From assembly GCF_015207265.1 (NCBI RefSeq), contig NZ_JADEXE010000018.1, forward strand, positions 1 to 43,658: a stretch of DNA of 43,658 nt, in the 5' to 3' direction. A model generated the notes under the pieces. It was not told the DNA's origin. It searched no databases and saw only the letters and a program-made list of their open reading frames with translations. The position numbers and the translations under genes were made by a program. Below are positions 1-8,361 of this stretch, piece after piece. Every line of letters starts with the position of its first letter. Position 1 is the stretch's first letter. Source of the stretch: Nodosilinea sp. LEGE 07298. Its GTDB lineage: Bacteria; Cyanobacteriota; Cyanobacteriia; Phormidesmidales; Phormidesmidaceae.

Positions 1-2
1 GC

Positions 3-38
3 ACCAGTGGACTGCTGCTGCCGGACCGAAACTCATGA
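3..38 (+). CDS. C-terminal end of an unidentified upstream gene (partial)
   Basis: An open frame enters from the left edge and ends at the TGA at 36-38, giving the C-terminal residues TSGLLLPDRNS. Its stop overlaps the ATG of the next gene in an ATGA arrangement, the usual geometry for translationally coupled genes. Only eleven residues are visible, so no function can be assigned. The next gene's own frame is also open to the edge, so this tail could be chance rather than a real gene end. Confidence 0.4.
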   Translation, partial: TSGLLLPDRNS

Positions 39-292
39 CCGACCTGCTGGGATTACCCGATGCAGAGCGCACCCTGGTAAATTGGCTGGTGCGTCAGCGG
101 GGTGCATCCCTGGCCGATATTGTGGCCCATACCCAGGCGGAACCCGCTGCCGTGCAGAACATGCTGGACAATCTGCTCGCAGCGGGATTTTTAACCACTG
201 ATGAGGCCTCAAACCCGGCCCTATTTAAGCCCAACCTGGTTTCGCGTAAGCCTCGTACCGTGCCCGATAAACTTTGGAATGCGCTCGATTAA
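35..292 (+). CDS. small winged-helix / MarR-like DNA-binding domain protein
   Basis: The 85-residue product looks like a single winged-helix domain. A first helix (about residues 6-20) leads to the segment ASLADIVAHTQ, which resembles helix 2 of a helix-turn-helix, then a recognition-like helix EPAAVQNMLDNLLAAG, then a short wing FLTTDE. The tail is basic (SRKPRTVPDKLW). No ligand or catalytic motif is visible. The ATG at 35 overlaps the stop of the upstream frame by four bases, which supports this start, although the same frame continues to the window edge without a stop, so a longer protein beginning outside the window is possible. The role is unknown. It could be a regulator or the DNA-binding or interaction partner of the upstream product. 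Confidence 0.6.
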   Translation: MTDLLGLPDAERTLVNWLVRQRGASLADIVAHTQAEPAAVQNMLDNLLAAGFLTTDEASNPALFKPNLVSRKPRTVPDKLWNALD

Positions 293-347
293 CGCTAGTT
301 TGAGAACAGCCAAAACCCCTTCTAGCTGGCGTAGCTATAGACCAAAG

Positions 348-1982
348 CTAATGTGGGAGATCGCGGCTGAGCGCTGGTGAAGGGGACATCTCAATGGTTT
401 CGGCCTCAAATACCTCGGGAATGCCGCCATTGAGCACGGTAATGACCTGAGGCGGAGTGGCATCGGGAGGATAGACCAGATCAACTTCAAGATCTTGACG
501 GGCCTCGGCAGGAATGTTGAGCCTCAGCAGTGCCTCGGCTTCCTGTCCGCGACGCTGCACCAGGTGAACGTAATGGGTGCGCTCTAGGCCCATCTGGTTT
601 TTAAACTTCAAGCGCACGGTGCCCCGGAAGAAAACGCGATCTTCGGGGGGCCGACGGAACCTGAGCCCCTGGACGAGGTCTTCGTCGCGCATGGGGGTTT
701 GAAACTTGAGAGTGATGGTCTGCTCAGAGCCTCGATTGTTGTAAAAGGGGAGCTTGAGGCTGTAGCGCACGCCGTAGTTGCCGTGGGCGCGATAGGCCGT
801 GTCTGAGTAGCGGGCGACCATGGGGGCGCTCTGAATTTGCCCAGTGCCAAAGGTGTTGCGGTCTACGGAGCTAATGACGTAGGAGAAGGCGTTGCCCGGT
901 GCCGGAATCGTCAGCACGTCGGTATCGGGAGAGTCGGTAACGGTGGCCTTCCAGTTGGCACCCTTGGCGACTCCAGCCACTCGACCATAGTAAAACCGCC
1001 CAAAGCGGTAAGTTTCTGGGTCGGAGGGGGGAATGTCGCGGGGGCCAGCTAAGCGGCCTTGCTTGAGCACTTGTAGCCAGTCTTGCAGGGTCGGCACGCG
1101 CTCGTTGCCGTTGGGCAGTAGGTCGGCATAGCGGGACAGGCTAGCGACGTGCACCGGACCGCTGCTGGAGAGGTACATCATGGCCGTGCGACCATTGCTG
1201 GGTATGGGGCGAGGTGCGATCGGGCGGGGGGAGGTAGAAGAATTACTTTCGCCGTTCTCTGGATTGAGTTGGGCATCGGCGGCAGTGAGGCTAACAGGAC
1301 GCACTGGTGGTTTAGGAATTGCGCTGCCCTGGGGATAGCTACCGTTGACGGGCACCGATAGCTGGCGAAGGGGAATGGGGGTATTCATCAATAGCTGCAC
1401 GTGACCCGGCGGAACGGTAATGCGATCGGGCCAGTGGGACTGGTTGGCCCCGCGCAGAATATCGGTGGTGGTGCGACTACCGGGGCCAGCAAAAACATTG
1501 CCGTTGCTGCTCAGGCGCGCGTCGGGCAGGTTGATGAAGGGGGCTTCCTGGCTAAGGTAGCTTACCCCCTGGTGAATGGTGATGTCGACGGGTTCGGTGC
1601 CGGGGTTGTAAACCACTACACCCATGAACAGGGTGCGGCGATCGTCGGGGTTCACGCCCCGAGCGATGTGGTGGGCGAAGATGTCGAAGCGACCATTGAA
1701 GGCGTAATCAAGGTGAGCCTCGGGAGAGGCCATACCGTCTTTTGGGAAGGTGGAGAGCAGAATGCCGTTCTGCTGCACGACCTCGGGGCTGTTGCTGTTA
1801 AATACAGGAATTTCATCTAGGCCGCCAGGCAGGGGCCGTACTTCCTGGTAGCGGATGACCTCGGCGTAGCTGCCATCGCGGGGAATAACTACCGTTTTGG
1901 TTTCGGGGGTAGGGGTGACCTCGCCGGGGGGAAGTTGAGCAAACAGAGGAGAAAGGGTGATAGCGACTAACGCACTCAGCAT
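348..1982 (-). CDS. DUF3370 domain-containing exported protein
   Basis: The product matches the cyanobacterial DUF3370 family, whose function is not known. From the ATG at 1982 it is 544 residues, beginning with a hydrophobic stretch (MLSALVAITLSPLFAQ) that should act as a signal peptide, followed by a Pro/Thr-rich linker and a long beta-rich body with the family-type segments PGGLDEIPVFN, HHIARG, VVVYNPG and GPGSRTTTDILRG. The frame stays open another 53 codons upstream to a TTG, but that extension lies across the nested hairpin at 2018-2074 and has no ATG, so I prefer the internal ATG. The weakness of this start is that it leaves no positive charge before the hydrophobic core; a longer form would include an Arg. 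The protein is probably periplasmic or outer-membrane associated. It lies in tandem with, and downstream of, the metalloprotease gene. Confidence 0.83.
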   Translation of the reverse strand: MLSALVAITLSPLFAQLPPGEVTPTPETKTVVIPRDGSYAEVIRYQEVRPLPGGLDEIPVFNSNSPEVVQQNGILLSTFPKDGMASPEAHLDYAFNGRFDIFAHHIARGVNPDDRRTLFMGVVVYNPGTEPVDITIHQGVSYLSQEAPFINLPDARLSSNGNVFAGPGSRTTTDILRGANQSHWPDRITVPPGHVQLLMNTPIPLRQLSVPVNGSYPQGSAIPKPPVRPVSLTAADAQLNPENGESNSSTSPRPIAPRPIPSNGRTAMMYLSSSGPVHVASLSRYADLLPNGNERVPTLQDWLQVLKQGRLAGPRDIPPSDPETYRFGRFYYGRVAGVAKGANWKATVTDSPDTDVLTIPAPGNAFSYVISSVDRNTFGTGQIQSAPMVARYSDTAYRAHGNYGVRYSLKLPFYNNRGSEQTITLKFQTPMRDEDLVQGLRFRRPPEDRVFFRGTVRLKFKNQMGLERTHYVHLVQRRGQEAEALLRLNIPAEARQDLEVDLVYPPDATPPQVITVLNGGIPEVFEAETIEMSPSPALSRDLPH

Positions 1983-2346
1983 GAATAACCCGCGGAACGA
2001 CCAAAATAAACCAAATTCAAGTCCAGAAGTGGAGTTTTGCCGGTGGGAAAACTCCAGATCCCAAGCTGGACTTGGTGTACCAGTGAATTTAGTGTGCCCA
2101 GGGAATGATAATCCTGAAGCAGTAGACGACGACCCTGGCAACGGCTTCCGTTTGCCTGAAGGGCTTAACTAAACTGGGCAGCCAGGCTGGGGACTGCCGT
2201 TTGTTAGCGTGACGAGAGAAAGGTAACCGTGACCGATAGGAAGCCAAAACTATATTGGCCCGATCCACAATACCACCTTGGGGGGCGGGGTATTTGGCTG
2301 TGTTTTAGGGAAAATCATCGAATCTTTATAGATTTCCTAGCTTGAG
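1983..2346. other. intergenic region: leader of the DUF3370 gene with a nested inverted repeat
   Basis: These 364 bases separate the preferred DUF3370 start from the end of the metalloprotease gene. They hold the nested inverted repeat at 2018-2074. The rest has no convincing ORF. I cannot single out a promoter or a terminator for the metalloprotease gene. Confidence 0.6.
2018..2074 (-). repeat. nested two-tier inverted repeat in the DUF3370 leader
   Basis: The outer arms CAAGTCCAG (2018-2026) and CTGGACTTG (2066-2074) are perfect 9-bp complements. The inner arms TGGAGTTTT (2030-2038) and AAAACTCCA (2048-2056) are a second perfect 9-bp pair around a 9-base loop. Together they fold into one 57-base hairpin with an asymmetric internal loop, 35 bases upstream of the preferred ATG on the minus strand. 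There is no T-tract beside it, so it is not a typical terminator. It may be an mRNA leader structure or a small dispersed repeat. Confidence 0.8.
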
Positions 2347-5223
2347 CTACTGACCTCGCAGGGGCGCATCAAGCACCTTCACAATGCGATCGCTGGCATC
2401 TTCCAAATAGGCTACGGTGGCCACATCCAGTCGCTGACCCTGGCGAAGGTGTCGAGCAATTGCCTCCTGGAGCTGCCTGAGCTGGTAGCGAGCCAGCACC
2501 CGGGCTTCTTCGGGTGCACCCGCAGTAAATTCTTGGGCCACAAACCCGAGCAGATTGGTAACTCCTTCGCCAGAGCCATGGTTGCGCAGTACTAGGCTAG
2601 TCAGCGTATTTAAGTAGTGTCGCTGGAGCCCCTGACGCAGGCTGGAGATAGCCGTGGACTGGGCGGGCGGGTTGAGCACCTCAGCCCAGATCGATTGCCC
2701 CAGGGTGTCGAATAGCTCTGCCAGGGTAAACGCCTCGCCGCTGGGCTGATTGAACTCGCTATCGCGCAGCCGCAGCAAGCGATAGCCGTCTAGCAGGTTG
2801 CTGACGGTAAAGGCCTGGGTAAACAAGAGGCGATCGTAAATGGGGTAGTCAATGCGGTTTACGAAGGGGTCTTGCCCCCAGTCCATCCAGCGATCGGGGG
2901 CAAGGCGGTTGATTAGCTCTGGCGATAGCGTCAGGGCATCGGGGGCAAACACCCGCTGGTTGAGGACATCTAGGGCGCGCCGCTGCTCCGCTGCCGCGAT
3001 CGGTGCGAAGGGGGCCTGCCCGCCAGAACTCCAGGGGTCGGTACGGGTAAAGCGCTGCCCGCCGATGTAATTGGCGATAATCGTGGCCTGCATGTCGTAG
3101 TGAAAAAAGACCAGGTTAACCCGCTGTCGCAGCTGGCCGTAGCCCTCGCCGGGGTTGACCGAATACCAATCTAGGCGGTCCCAGATCGTTTTTGCGATCG
3201 CCATCTGACCCTCGGCATAGCTCAGGGGGTCGTCGCTCATATCCCAAGGGCTGGCCATGGGGTCGAGCATGGCAAAGACATCTTCATCGGGGGCGTAGGC
3301 TAGCTCAGCGGCTCCGGCGCGATCGGCGATCGGCCGCAGCTCTCGCTGGGCGGTAATGGGGTTGCTGACCGGACGATAGCCGTACTCAATGGCCCACAGG
3401 TCGTAGGGGCCGAGCTGGGTAGGGAAGTAGTCACCCTGGGGTTGACCCGGGGGGGCCAGGTTGGGGGGTAAGTAGTCCATGACCGAGCTGGCCATGCCCT
3501 GCGACTGTGTCCTAGCTGGGTCATTTAAATCTGTGGGCGATAGCAGCGTGCTGCCCAAAAAGTTGTGTCTTAGCCCCAGCACGTGGCCGACTTCGTGGGC
3601 GGTAAGTACCCGTAGATACTGCTGAATGTAGGTCTCTTTGGCCTCGCGGCTAGAGAAGGGTGGCGCTAGCGTAGCAACGGCCAGTGACCCAAAGGCCGTG
3701 GTCTGAACGCCTCGCAGGCCTGCACAGTAGTCCATTGCGTCGATCCGCTGGGGCGCATTGGTCCGGGGTCGGTCGGTGCTTGCAGACAGGCGTGCCATCA
3801 GGCGATCGCCCAGGGGATGCCCACAGGGGGATAGCCCGCCTGCCATAGGGCCTGCCATGGAGGTTGCCCCAGTCGCCAGAGTGTCGTACTCCAGTGCCAG
3901 GTCGCGCACGATGCTGGCATCGAGAATAATATCGGCATCTAAAATTTCGCCGGTCAGCGGGTTGACCCGGGCTGGCCCCAGTCCGCTAGCCCAGGGGTAC
4001 AGCGAGTCTGACCAGCGAATGACGTTATAGCGCACATCGGCAGGGTCCCAATCGGCGTTGTCGGGCATTTGGCGCACGTCGATCGCCTGGGTAAAGCCGG
4101 CTCGCTCAAAGGCAGCATTCCACCAGTTCACGCCGTCGGCGATCGCGGCCCGGTACTCCACAGGGGTCGTGTTTTCAACCCAGAAGACCAGCGGTTCTTT
4201 AGGGGGGGAGAGGGCAGCGGCGGGGTCCTGCTTTTCTAAATACCAGCGGTGAATATAGCGCACAAAGGGATCTGAAATGCCGGGTCGACCTGGCGATCGG
4301 TAGGCGGTGATAAAGTAGCCTACCCGTTCATCGGCCTGGCGAGCGTGGAAGGTGGGGTGCTTAGGAATGGCCGACAAGCTATAGCGCACCCGTAGGTTAA
4401 ACCCTCGACTGTCGGGCAGGCTGCTGAGCCCCAGGGAAAAGGGCGATGTCGTGCTGCCTCCGCCCGAGAACCCCATGACCGCTTCAAGTTCTATGTTGTT
4501 AGGAAAGGCCTTGACTGGCCCCAGGTACGATGCCTCGGCGCTGACTGCATAGCTGCCCAAGGCCCACGGAAACTGAGCTGATAGGTTAGCGGGGTCGCGG
4601 CTGATCAAAAAATCTTTTAGATCGAGCAGAATTTCTCCAGTGTCGCCGTGGATGGCTTGAATGGGCAGGGTCGTAAGCACCGAGTCGCCAAAGGATTCTC
4701 GCAGCAGCCGCTGAGCCTGGGGCTGGGGGTCGCGGAAGTACACATTGGGCACCGCCACCTGGATACGGTTGTCAGGAATCTGGCGAAACTGAATCATTAA
4801 ATCGTTGACGGGCCAGCCCCGGAACAGCCCCAGCTCTCCTAGCCCCGACTCCAGGTTGGCCATAAACAGCAGATTTTGGTTCAGCTGGCTGGGTTTGAGC
4901 CCCAGCAGAGCTCGATTGCGCTGCAAATCGTGGTAGATCGTAAACAGCCCTGTCGAAACCGTTAGCCCTCTGACTACATCGTCGAAGGGTTTGAGGTTGC
5001 CGGGTTCAACCGGGGTGGAGGCATTGGGGGTGGAGTTGCTACCGCCGTCGTTCTCGCTAGCGGCCTCATTGGCCTGGGCGTAGAGGAAGGGGGCTGGGGG
5101 CGATTCAACCGAGGGAGAGTAGGCGGTGGCGCGATCGCCGGGCACCCACCAGAGCACCGCCGCGATCGCCAGCCCGCAGAAAAAAATGAGTCCTAACCGT
5201 ATGCCCCGCTTCACCCAGCGCAC
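2347..5223 (-). CDS. exported zinc-dependent metalloprotease (DUF5117/DUF4953-type, metzincin motif)
   Basis: This 958-residue protein carries the extended zinc site HEVGHVLGLRH at residues 543-553, where the three His would bind zinc and Glu544 would act as general base. A downstream SVMDY segment fits the Met-turn of metzincin-like peptidases. The N-terminus (MRWVKRGIR followed by about 20 hydrophobic residues) is a signal peptide or membrane anchor. The Cys in that segment is not in a good lipobox. A low-complexity linker (residues about 40-75, Pro/Ser/Glu-rich) precedes the DUF5117-like N-terminal domain, and a long helical C-terminal region follows the catalytic core. Large proteins of this layout are common in cyanobacteria and are predicted to work in the periplasm or outside the cell; substrates are unknown. 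The gene is divergent from purN with 73 bases between the starts. Confidence 0.87.
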   Translation of the reverse strand: MRWVKRGIRLGLIFFCGLAIAAVLWWVPGDRATAYSPSVESPPAPFLYAQANEAASENDGGSNSTPNASTPVEPGNLKPFDDVVRGLTVSTGLFTIYHDLQRNRALLGLKPSQLNQNLLFMANLESGLGELGLFRGWPVNDLMIQFRQIPDNRIQVAVPNVYFRDPQPQAQRLLRESFGDSVLTTLPIQAIHGDTGEILLDLKDFLISRDPANLSAQFPWALGSYAVSAEASYLGPVKAFPNNIELEAVMGFSGGGSTTSPFSLGLSSLPDSRGFNLRVRYSLSAIPKHPTFHARQADERVGYFITAYRSPGRPGISDPFVRYIHRWYLEKQDPAAALSPPKEPLVFWVENTTPVEYRAAIADGVNWWNAAFERAGFTQAIDVRQMPDNADWDPADVRYNVIRWSDSLYPWASGLGPARVNPLTGEILDADIILDASIVRDLALEYDTLATGATSMAGPMAGGLSPCGHPLGDRLMARLSASTDRPRTNAPQRIDAMDYCAGLRGVQTTAFGSLAVATLAPPFSSREAKETYIQQYLRVLTAHEVGHVLGLRHNFLGSTLLSPTDLNDPARTQSQGMASSVMDYLPPNLAPPGQPQGDYFPTQLGPYDLWAIEYGYRPVSNPITAQRELRPIADRAGAAELAYAPDEDVFAMLDPMASPWDMSDDPLSYAEGQMAIAKTIWDRLDWYSVNPGEGYGQLRQRVNLVFFHYDMQATIIANYIGGQRFTRTDPWSSGGQAPFAPIAAAEQRRALDVLNQRVFAPDALTLSPELINRLAPDRWMDWGQDPFVNRIDYPIYDRLLFTQAFTVSNLLDGYRLLRLRDSEFNQPSGEAFTLAELFDTLGQSIWAEVLNPPAQSTAISSLRQGLQRHYLNTLTSLVLRNHGSGEGVTNLLGFVAQEFTAGAPEEARVLARYQLRQLQEAIARHLRQGQRLDVATVAYLEDASDRIVKVLDAPLRGQ

Positions 5224-5296
5224 TCCTTATGCCCCTGCGATAGAGGCGTTTCGTGTTGTCATATGATAGACCCCAATTTCACTATTTTCTGACCCT

Positions 5297-5941
5297 ATGC
5301 TGGAGACTGCCCCTGTCCTTGTTTCGCCACCGCTGCCTGTGGTGTGGCCCCGGTTTGAGCAGCCGCTAAGGTTGGGGGTCATGGCCTCGGGCAATGGCAG
5401 CAACCTGGAGGCGATCGCCCATTCCATCGAGCGCGGCGAACTGCACGCCCAAATTTGCGTAGTTTTGTACAACAATCCTGGCGCAGGAGTGGCCGAGCGC
5501 GCTGCCCGACTGGGGCTACCGACGGTATTGCTCAACCATCGCCACTACCCCAGCCGTGAAGCCCTCGACCACGATATTGTGCAAACACTCCAGGCCCACG
5601 GCGTGGACTGGGTGATTATGGCGGGCTGGATGCGCTGCGTAACGGCGGTACTGATCGACGCGTTTGCGCATCAGGTGCTCAATATCCACCCCAGTTTGCT
5701 GCCCAGTTTTCCAGGGCTGCGGGCCGTAGAGCAGGCGCTGGCGACAGGGGTCAAGGTGGCGGGCTGCACGGTGCACCAGGTTGAACTGGCGGTCGACAGT
5801 GGCCCGGTAATCATGCAGGCGGCGGTGCCGGTGGAGCCAGCCGACAACCCGACGACCCTCCAGGCTCGCATTCAGGTACAGGAGCACCGCATTTACCCGG
5901 CTGCGATCGCCCTGGCTGCCATGAGCCATTTGTCGATCTAG
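5297..5941 (+). CDS. purN: phosphoribosylglycinamide formyltransferase (GART, PurN)
   Basis: PurN transfers a formyl group from 10-formyltetrahydrofolate to GAR in the third step of purine synthesis. The 214-residue product has the nucleotide-binding start MASGNGSNLEAI (29-40), the NNPGAG segment, and the signature NIHPSLLPSFPG with Asn129 and His131. Asp167 in VDSGPV completes the catalytic Asn-His-Asp trio. About 25 residues before the Rossmann strand are extra relative to the E. coli enzyme. The first ATG is used because it lies in the short gap facing the divergent metalloprotease gene. The stop overlaps the stop of the convergent Crp-type gene in the palindrome CTAG at 5938-5941. Confidence 0.96.
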   Translation: MLETAPVLVSPPLPVVWPRFEQPLRLGVMASGNGSNLEAIAHSIERGELHAQICVVLYNNPGAGVAERAARLGLPTVLLNHRHYPSREALDHDIVQTLQAHGVDWVIMAGWMRCVTAVLIDAFAHQVLNIHPSLLPSFPGLRAVEQALATGVKVAGCTVHQVELAVDSGPVIMQAAVPVEPADNPTTLQARIQVQEHRIYPAAIALAAMSHLSI

Positions 5942-6624
5942 CGCTGAGCCATAGGGTTGACGAGCTGGTTGGCCGGAAACCGAGGATCGAGCTGAAGTAA
6001 TATGTGGCGCTGATCGATAGTCAGCCAGCCCTCGGTTTTAAAATCCTTGAGCAGGCGAGTAACGGTAACTCGGGTGGTACCAATAGCGGTGGCCAGCTGA
6101 TGGTGGGTCAGCCGCATCGGAATGCGAATACCACCGGGTTCAACATGGCCAAAGTCTTGGGCCAGCATAAGCAAAAAGTGCTTGAGGCGATCGGCGACCA
6201 GGCGCTTACCTGAGAGGGCTAGCCACGCTTCAACCTGCTGCATCCGCAGGGTGATATTGCGAAACATGCCCGCCATGAGCACCGAAGACCCTTCAATTTC
6301 GGCCATCGGCAGCGACAGCACATCGACATCGGTGAGGGCGGTGGCCCAGTAGGGGTCAACGGTGGTCAGGGGCAACCCCACGGGCATCGACGGCCCAGCC
6401 AAGCCAAGCAGGGTCTCGCTACCGTCTTGCTGAATGGTGAAGAGCTGGACAATTCCTCGGCAAATGATCAAGATTTCGTCAGCCCGGAGCGGCATGGGCC
6501 GCCCCGCCGCGTAGGGTACCAAGGCACGCTCACGATACAACTGCTCTAGGAGCTGAATGAAGGTCTGGTGGCTGCGAGGGTCGATAGCAGCATCGCGGGC
6601 AGCGGAAGTTGCGGTTACAGACAC
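5938..6624 (-). CDS. Crp/Fnr-family transcriptional regulator (not NtcA-like)
   Basis: The 228-residue product has a cyclic-nucleotide-binding-type beta-barrel (about residues 30-125), a dimerisation helix (about 125-150) and a Crp-type helix-turn-helix at about 171-192 containing HHQLATAIGTTRVTVTRLL. In the barrel, the segment equivalent to the cAMP phosphate cassette reads GLPLTTVDPYWATAL. It lacks the conserved Glu and the Arg-Ala/Ser pair that bind cAMP in true CRP proteins, so cAMP is unlikely to be the ligand. The recognition helix resembles NtcA, but the rest does not, so I leave the symbol blank. The start is a GTG at 6624. An 8-bp inverted repeat lies just upstream (6627-6653), which fits autoregulation. 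The target genes are unknown. Confidence 0.88.
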   Translation of the reverse strand: MSVTATSAARDAAIDPRSHQTFIQLLEQLYRERALVPYAAGRPMPLRADEILIICRGIVQLFTIQQDGSETLLGLAGPSMPVGLPLTTVDPYWATALTDVDVLSLPMAEIEGSSVLMAGMFRNITLRMQQVEAWLALSGKRLVADRLKHFLLMLAQDFGHVEPGGIRIPMRLTHHQLATAIGTTRVTVTRLLKDFKTEGWLTIDQRHILLQLDPRFPANQLVNPMAQR

Positions 6625-6626
6625 TG

Positions 6627-6653
6627 GGTTACCTAGAGTTCGCCGAGGTAACC
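6627..6653 (-). promoter_or_regulatory. candidate operator: perfect 8-bp inverted repeat at the Crp-type gene start
   Basis: GGTTACCT (6627-6634) and AGGTAACC (6646-6653) are perfect inverted repeats separated by 11 bases. They sit 2 bases upstream of the GTG start codon at 6624. The dyad is about the size of a dimeric regulator site, but its half-sites match neither the CRP (TGTGA) nor the NtcA (GTA-N8-TAC) consensus. Self-repression by the encoded regulator is an inference. Confidence 0.45.
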
Positions 6654-6881
6654 TGCTAGCCCATAAAAAGCGCGACAGTCAAAGCGCGATATATAGTTAT
6701 CGAGCTTGGGTCGATTCCGACTCGATGGCAGCAGGGTTCCCCGCCATCATCTTCAACGGCTTAAATTAAGAAACTCCTCAAATTAGGTTAAGCCCAGGCA
6801 AATAGTTCATTAATGTTTGTGATCTGCCGCACCAGCCACAGTGGGTTTGGCTATCTGCAACACATTTCGCCCGAGTCTCTC

Positions 6882-6909
6882 GTAAGGGCAAACGGCCGTT
6901 TGCCCTTAC
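6882..6909. repeat. 28-base perfect palindrome, 39 bases downstream of leuC
   Basis: The sequence from 6882 to 6909 is its own reverse complement: each half is GTAAGGGCAAACGG or its complement, with no unpaired centre. It resembles the GTAGGGGC-type palindromes found dispersed in many cyanobacterial genomes. It lies 3' of the leuC stop. There is no adjacent T-run on the leuC strand, so a role in transcript 3'-end stability or as a mobile REP-like element is more likely than a classical terminator. Confidence 0.85.
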
Positions 6910-6948
6910 CCAAATTCATGCTTCAACTCAGCCACACCGAAAGAAGGC

Positions 6949-8361
6949 CTAGGCCTTTGGCAGGTAGTCGCGCACGTCGGTTACCTGGCCTGCCAACGCC
7001 GCTGCTGCTACCATCGCCGGGCTCATCAGCAGAGTGCGCCCTGAGGCAGACCCCTGGCGTCCCTTAAAGTTGCGGTTTGACGAGGAAGCGCTGATCTGTC
7101 GCCCCTGGAGCTTGTCGGGGTTCATGGCCAAACACATGGAGCAGCCCGCCTCCCGCCACTCAAAGCCTGCGGCGGTAAAGACCTGGTCTAACCCTTCGGC
7201 CTCGGCCTCCTGCTTCACCCGTTCAGAGCCGGGTACTACAAAGGCTTTTACCCCTGCGGCCACACTGTGGCCCTGTACAATCCTGGCGGCCTCGCGCAGG
7301 TCGCTGATCCGCCCGTTGGTGCAGCTGCCAATAAAGCACACGTCAACGGCGGTGCCCTTTAGGCTTTGGCCAGGGGTGAGATCCATATAGGCAAAGGCGT
7401 CTTGGGCTAGCACCTGCTCTTCGTCAGGTAGACTTTCGGGCCGGGGCAGGGTTTCGTGAATGGCAATGCCCTGACCGGGGGTAATGCCCCAGGTTACGGT
7501 GGGGCCAATGTCGGCGGCGCTAAACACCACTAAGTCGTCGTATTCGGCGTCGGCGTCGCTATGCAGGGTTTGCCACCAGGCTACAGCCTCATCCCAAGCG
7601 GCACCCTTGGGGGCAAAGTCGCGCCCTTTGAGATAGCTGTAGGTAATCTGGTCGGGGTTAACGTAGCCGCAGCGAGCGCCCCCTTCGATCGCCATATTAC
7701 AGAGGGTCATGCGCTCTTCCATCGACATCGCCTCAATGGCGGTGCCAGCAAACTCGTAGGCGTACCCCACGCCACCTTTGACCCCCAGGGTGCGAATGAT
7801 ATGCAGCACAACATCCTTGGCGTAGACCCCGGCGGGCAGCTCGCCGTTGACCTCAATGCGGCGCACCTTGAGCTTTCCCAGGGCCAGGGTTTGAGAGGCC
7901 AGTACGTCGCGCACCTGGCTGGTGCCAATGCCAAATGCGATCGCGCCAAACGCGCCGTGGGTCGAGGTGTGGCTGTCGCCGCAGGCGATCGTCATGCCCG
8001 GCTGGGTCAGCCCCTGCTCGGGGGCAATCACATGGACAATGCCCTGGCTGCCCGAGCCGATGTTGTAGAAGCGAATGCCGTGCTCCTGACAGTTTTGCTC
8101 CAGCGCCTGCATCATCGCCTCGGCCAAAGGGTCAGCGAAGGGACGGGCCTGGCTTTCGGTCGGTACGATGTGGTCGACGGTGGCGACGGTGCGCTGGGGG
8201 TACATCACCGTCAGCTGGCGCTCGCGCACCATGGCAAAGGCTTGGGGGCTGGTAACTTCGTGCACCAGGTGCAGACCAATAAACAGCTGAGTTTGACCCG
8301 ATGGCAGCGTGCCAACAGTGTGTAAATCCCAAACTTTGTCGAACAGCGTACCCTTGCTCAT
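6949..8361 (-). CDS. leuC: 3-isopropylmalate dehydratase large subunit
   Basis: LeuC with LeuD isomerises 2-isopropylmalate to 3-isopropylmalate in leucine synthesis. The 470-residue product has the aconitase-family signatures [14 protein letters not shown] (126-139), IGSCTNGR (344-351) and [11 protein letters not shown] (406-416). Cys347, Cys407 and Cys410 would bind the 4Fe-4S cluster, and the C-terminal [12 protein letters not shown] motif is intact. Full length for the family. leuD is not adjacent in this window, so the two subunits are encoded apart, at least on this side. Upstream of the ATG are two copies of a 12-base direct repeat (8396-8420) that could bear on regulation. Confidence 0.97.
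   Translation of the reverse strand: MSKGTLFDKVWDLHTVGTLPSGQTQLFIGLHLVHEVTSPQAFAMVRERQLTVMYPQRTVATVDHIVPTESQARPFADPLAEAMMQALEQNCQEHGIRFYNIGSGSQGIVHVIAPEQGLTQPGMTIACGDSHTSTHGAFGAIAFGIGTSQVRDVLASQTLALGKLKVRRIEVNGELPAGVYAKDVVLHIIRTLGVKGGVGYAYEFAGTAIEAMSMEERMTLCNMAIEGGARCGYVNPDQITYSYLKGRDFAPKGAAWDEAVAWWQTLHSDADAEYDDLVVFSAADIGPTVTWGITPGQGIAIHETLPRPESLPDEEQVLAQDAFAYMDLTPGQSLKGTAVDVCFIGSCTNGRISDLREAARIVQGHSVAAGVKAFVVPGSERVKQEAEAEGLDQVFTAAGFEWREAGCSMCLAMNPDKLQGRQISASSSNRNFKGRQGSASGRTLLMSPAMVAAAALAGQVTDVRDYLPKA

Larger units (their letters stand above)
6625..6948. other. intergenic region between the Crp-type gene and leuC
   Basis: This 324-base gap has the upstream region of the Crp-type gene on the right-to-left strand, including the dyad at 6627-6653 and an AT-rich TATATA tract near 6692. 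Near leuC it has the 28-base palindrome at 6882-6909. No ORF in it looks real. Confidence 0.6.

Noticed and set aside
5516-5929. Minus-strand 137-residue frame inside purN
   Set aside because: Antisense shadow of purN, which has all catalytic residues.
5938-6624. Identification of the Crp-type gene as NtcA
   Set aside because: The helix-turn-helix is similar, but the effector domain and N-terminus do not match NtcA; a generic family name is safer.
5938-6624. The Crp-type regulator as the cAMP receptor for the cyclase at 17734-18933
   Set aside because: Its ligand pocket lacks the Glu and Arg that hold cAMP, and it is 11 kb away in the opposite orientation.
7561-8325. Plus-strand 254-residue frame antisense to leuC
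   Set aside because: It mirrors the leuC coding region, which is intact and well conserved; no family motif in the antisense product.
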